Below are positions 5,267 through 7,005 of a stretch of 7,005 nucleotides of DNA, piece after piece. The position numbers were made by a program, and so were the translations under genes. Origin of the DNA: Pseudomonadota bacterium (GTDB taxonomy: Bacteria > Pseudomonadota > Gammaproteobacteria > Burkholderiales > SG8-39); assembly GCA_003242425.1 (NCBI GenBank), contig QGUL01000091.1, positions 1 through 7,005 on the forward strand. Direction: 5' to 3'. How positions within the stretch are numbered: the first letter of the stretch is position 1; each line of letters starts with the position of its first letter. The notes under the pieces are model-generated. The model was not told where the DNA came from and searched no databases. It was given only the letters and a program-made list of their open reading frames with translations.

Positions 5267-5698
5267 ATGTCGCTTTCCAAAGTGTTCGAGATTTCGGGCT
5301 CCGCGATTTCCGCGCAAAGCCAGCGGCTCAACGTGGTGGCGAGCAACCTGGCCAACGCCGAGAGCGTGACGGGGCCGGACGGCAAGCCCTACCGCGCCCG
5401 CCAGGTCGTGTTCCAGATGCTGCCCGTGGGCGATACCCAGGCCGCGCGAAGCGCGCAAGGCGCGACCACCGCGGGCGTCAAGGTGGCGGGCGTCGTCGAA
5501 GACCAGAGCCCGCTGCGCAGGGTGTACAACCCGCAGCATCCGCTGGCCGACGCGGAAGGCTACGTCGAAATGCCCAACGTGAACGTGGTGGAGGAGATGG
5601 TCAACCTGATCTCCGCCTCGCGTTCCTACCAGACCAACGTCGAAGTGATGAACACCGCGAAGAGCCTGCTGCTTAAGACGCTCTCGCTCGGCTCCTGA
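5267..5698 (+). CDS. flgC: Flagellar basal body rod protein FlgC
   Basis: FlgC is another proximal rod component that stacks with FlgB and FlgF below the distal rod FlgG. The 143-residue product has the family N-terminus [20 protein letters not shown] with the rod motif [15 protein letters not shown] (20-34). The typical mid segment includes [15 protein letters not shown] and [20 protein letters not shown] (87-106). The C-terminal coiled helix is [20 protein letters not shown] (109-128), ending in [13 protein letters not shown]. An AAAGGAG site precedes the ATG. It is 11 nt ahead of flgD. Confidence 0.98.
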   Translation: MSLSKVFEISGSAISAQSQRLNVVASNLANAESVTGPDGKPYRARQVVFQMLPVGDTQAARSAQGATTAGVKVAGVVEDQSPLRRVYNPQHPLADAEGYVEMPNVNVVEEMVNLISASRSYQTNVEVMNTAKSLLLKTLSLGS

Positions 5699-5709
5699 GG
5701 AGAGGGAAC

Positions 5710-6375
5710 ATGGCGTTGGCGAGCACCAATCCCGTCTACGCGGCCGCGGCGTATCAGCAGACGGGCGGGACGACCAAGAGCGCGGCCGATGAACTCCAGG
5801 AGCGCTTCATGACCCTGCTGGTGGCGCAGATGCGCAACCAGGACCCGCTCAATCCGATGGACAACGCGCAGCTCACCTCGCAGCTCGCGCAACTCAATAC
5901 CGTCACCGGTATTGAGAAACTCAACGAAACGGTGGCGATGCTCATGGGCCGCGTACGCAACAACGAAACACTGGCGGGACTCACCGCGGTGGGCAGGTTC
6001 GCCCTGGTCGAGGGCGAGAAGATTTCACTCTACGAAGGGCAGTCCGCGGCCGGCTTCGAGCTGCCGGAGGACGCCGACTCCGTCACCGTGAGGATCTACG
6101 ACAGCGCCGGCCGGATGCTGTACGAAGCCGAGCTCGGCGCGCACGATGCGGGGCTGCATACCTTCATGTGGGACGGTACCACCAGCACCGGCGAGACCGC
6201 CGTGAACGGCAACTACCGCTTCGAGGTGATTGCGAGGACCGGCGAGGAGGAAGTCGCGGTGACGCCGCTTTCGATCGGACGCATCGACGGCGTGGTACCG
6301 GACCAGGACGAGCTGACGTTCACCATCGGCGGCATGCCGCCCACCAGGCTCTCCGAAATCAAACAATTCCTGTAA
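5710..6375 (+). CDS. flgD: Flagellar hook assembly (hook cap) protein FlgD
   Basis: FlgD caps the growing hook and guides FlgE polymerisation, then leaves the structure. The 221-residue product has the expected disordered export region (1-25), then the diagnostic block ERFMTLLVAQMRNQDPLNPM (31-50) and DNAQLTSQLAQLNTVTGIEK (51-70). The folded hook-cap domains follow: a segment at about 88-120 with strands around VGRFALVEGEK, and a fibronectin-like part containing YDSAGRMLYEAELGAHDAG (130-148), FMWDGTTSTGETAVNGNYRF (152-171) and a last strand ELTFTIGGM. The end LSEIKQFL is as in other FlgD proteins. A GGAGAGGG site lies just before the ATG and overlaps the region after the flgC stop. A perfect 9-bp inverted repeat lies within the coding sequence at 5893-5916. 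Confidence 0.97.
   Translation: MALASTNPVYAAAAYQQTGGTTKSAADELQERFMTLLVAQMRNQDPLNPMDNAQLTSQLAQLNTVTGIEKLNETVAMLMGRVRNNETLAGLTAVGRFALVEGEKISLYEGQSAAGFELPEDADSVTVRIYDSAGRMLYEAELGAHDAGLHTFMWDGTTSTGETAVNGNYRFEVIARTGEEEVAVTPLSIGRIDGVVPDQDELTFTIGGMPPTRLSEIKQFL
5893..5916 (+). repeat. Perfect 9-bp inverted repeat inside flgD
   Basis: CTCAATACC (5893-5901) and GGTATTGAG (5908-5916) are exact reverse complements around a 6-nt loop. The arms are richer in A/T than the surrounding codons and use AAT, GGT and ATT, less favoured here. They encode part of the conserved LNTVTGIEK segment, so the repeat may simply reflect protein constraint. No T-run follows, so it is not an intrinsic terminator. Confidence 0.6.
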
Positions 6376-6412
6376 CGCGAGCGATGCTCGAGGCAGTCAA
6401 CGGAGAATCAGC

Positions 6413-7005
6413 ATGAGCTTCCAGCAAGGACTTTCGGGTCTCAACGCGGCGTCGCGCAACCTCGACGTCATCGGCAACAACATTGCCAACGTCGGCACCG
6501 TCGGGTTCAAGAGCTCGACCACGCTGTTCGCCGACGTCTACGCGAACTCGCTCGCGGGCGCCGGTTCAGACCGCGTCGGCATCGGCGTGGCGGTCGCGGG
6601 CGTGATGCAGAACTTCACCCAGGGCAACATCACCACCACTTCCAATCCGCTCGACATTGCGATCAACGGCAACGGCTTCTTCCGGCTGTCGCAGGACGGC
6701 GCCATCGTCTATTCGCGCAACGGCCAGTTCCGGCTCGACGCCGACGGCTACATCGTCAACGCGAGCGGCGCGCGGCTGACGGGCATCCAGGCGGTGAACG
6801 GCCAGCTGGCCGGCTCGGAGACGGAGTTGCGCATCGCGTTCGACGGCGCGGGGCAGCCGCAGGCCACGACCGAGGCCAACGTCGTCGCCAACCTCGACGC
6901 GGAGGCCGAAGCGGTCACGGTGACGCCGTTCAATCCCCAGGATCCGCGCACCTACACCTATTCGGCGTCGCTGGCCTGCTACGGCGCGGAAGGCCGCCGC
7001 TACAC
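6413..7005 (+). CDS. flgE: Flagellar hook protein FlgE, 5' part (3' end outside window)
   Basis: FlgE polymerises into the hook, the universal joint between rod and filament. The frame runs open from the ATG at 6413 to the window end (197 codons and two bases; FlgE is usually about 400 residues or more). The N-terminus MSFQQGLSGLNAASRNLDVI followed by GNNIANVGTVGFKSS is the standard FlgE signature. Then come the hook blocks FTQGNITTTSNPLDIAINGNGFF (68-90), SRNGQFRLDADGYIVNASGARL (101-122) and a LDAEAEAVTV-TPFNPQDPRTYTYS stretch (161-184). A GGAG sequence lies 9 nt upstream of the ATG. Residues 185-197 (ASLACYGAEGRRY) differ from the usual 'tvYDSLGnsH' block at this place. The gap after flgD is 37 nt, consistent with one operon. 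Confidence 0.96.
   Translation, partial: MSFQQGLSGLNAASRNLDVIGNNIANVGTVGFKSSTTLFADVYANSLAGAGSDRVGIGVAVAGVMQNFTQGNITTTSNPLDIAINGNGFFRLSQDGAIVYSRNGQFRLDADGYIVNASGARLTGIQAVNGQLAGSETELRIAFDGAGQPQATTEANVVANLDAEAEAVTVTPFNPQDPRTYTYSASLACYGAEGRRY

Noticed and set aside
6378..6390. Small hairpin CGAGC-GAT-GCTCG between flgD and flgE
   Set aside because: Only a 5-bp stem with a 3-nt loop and no T-run; expected by chance in such GC-rich DNA.

Overview
The window is a GC-rich, tightly packed segment of a proteobacterial flagellar regulon. The gene content and order are flhF-flhG-fliA, then a single-domain response regulator, then flgN-flgM-flgA on the minus strand facing away from flgB-flgC-flgD-flgE on the plus strand. 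This arrangement, together with the strong G/C third-position bias, best fits a Betaproteobacterium, possibly of the Azoarcus/Thauera (Rhodocyclales) kind. The lineage is inferred from synteny and composition; there is no marker gene here to prove it. Both ends cut genes: flhF lacks its 5' part and flhG-side numbering starts inside it, and flgE runs off the right end. I see no mobile element, CRISPR array, tRNA or rRNA.

Left block (1-2355, plus strand): the C-terminal GTPase part of FlhF, a MinD/FlhG-family protein, and the flagellar sigma factor FliA (sigma-28). The three genes are almost contiguous (5 nt, then 1 nt between stop and start), so they are one translationally coupled operon end. 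The FlhG protein keeps the N-terminal DQAxxLR helix known to activate FlhF, but its ATP-binding motifs are eroded.

Middle (2356-3080): a 252-nt gap with small inverted repeats leads to a CheY/Rcp1-like receiver protein with its own good ribosome binding site. A perfect 16-bp, A/T-flanked hairpin then ends both this gene and the convergent flgN.

Minus-strand block (3093-4675): flgA (periplasmic P-ring chaperone), flgM (anti-sigma-28) and flgN (hook-junction chaperone). A textbook sigma-28 promoter (TAAA, 15 nt, GCCGATAA) sits between flgA and flgM, so FliA made from the left block should drive flgM-flgN and FlgM should feed back on FliA. The short flgM leader folds into a long hairpin that ends right at the ribosome binding site.

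Right block (4833-7005, plus strand): flgB and flgC (proximal rod), flgD (hook cap) and the first 197 codons of flgE (hook), one operon divergent from flgA across a 157-nt control region.

Most of the content is a standard flagellar cluster. The points most worth a second look are the pseudo-ATPase-like FlhG, the structured flgM leader, the Rcp1-like regulator placed next to fliA, and an unusual segment near residue 190 of FlgE.
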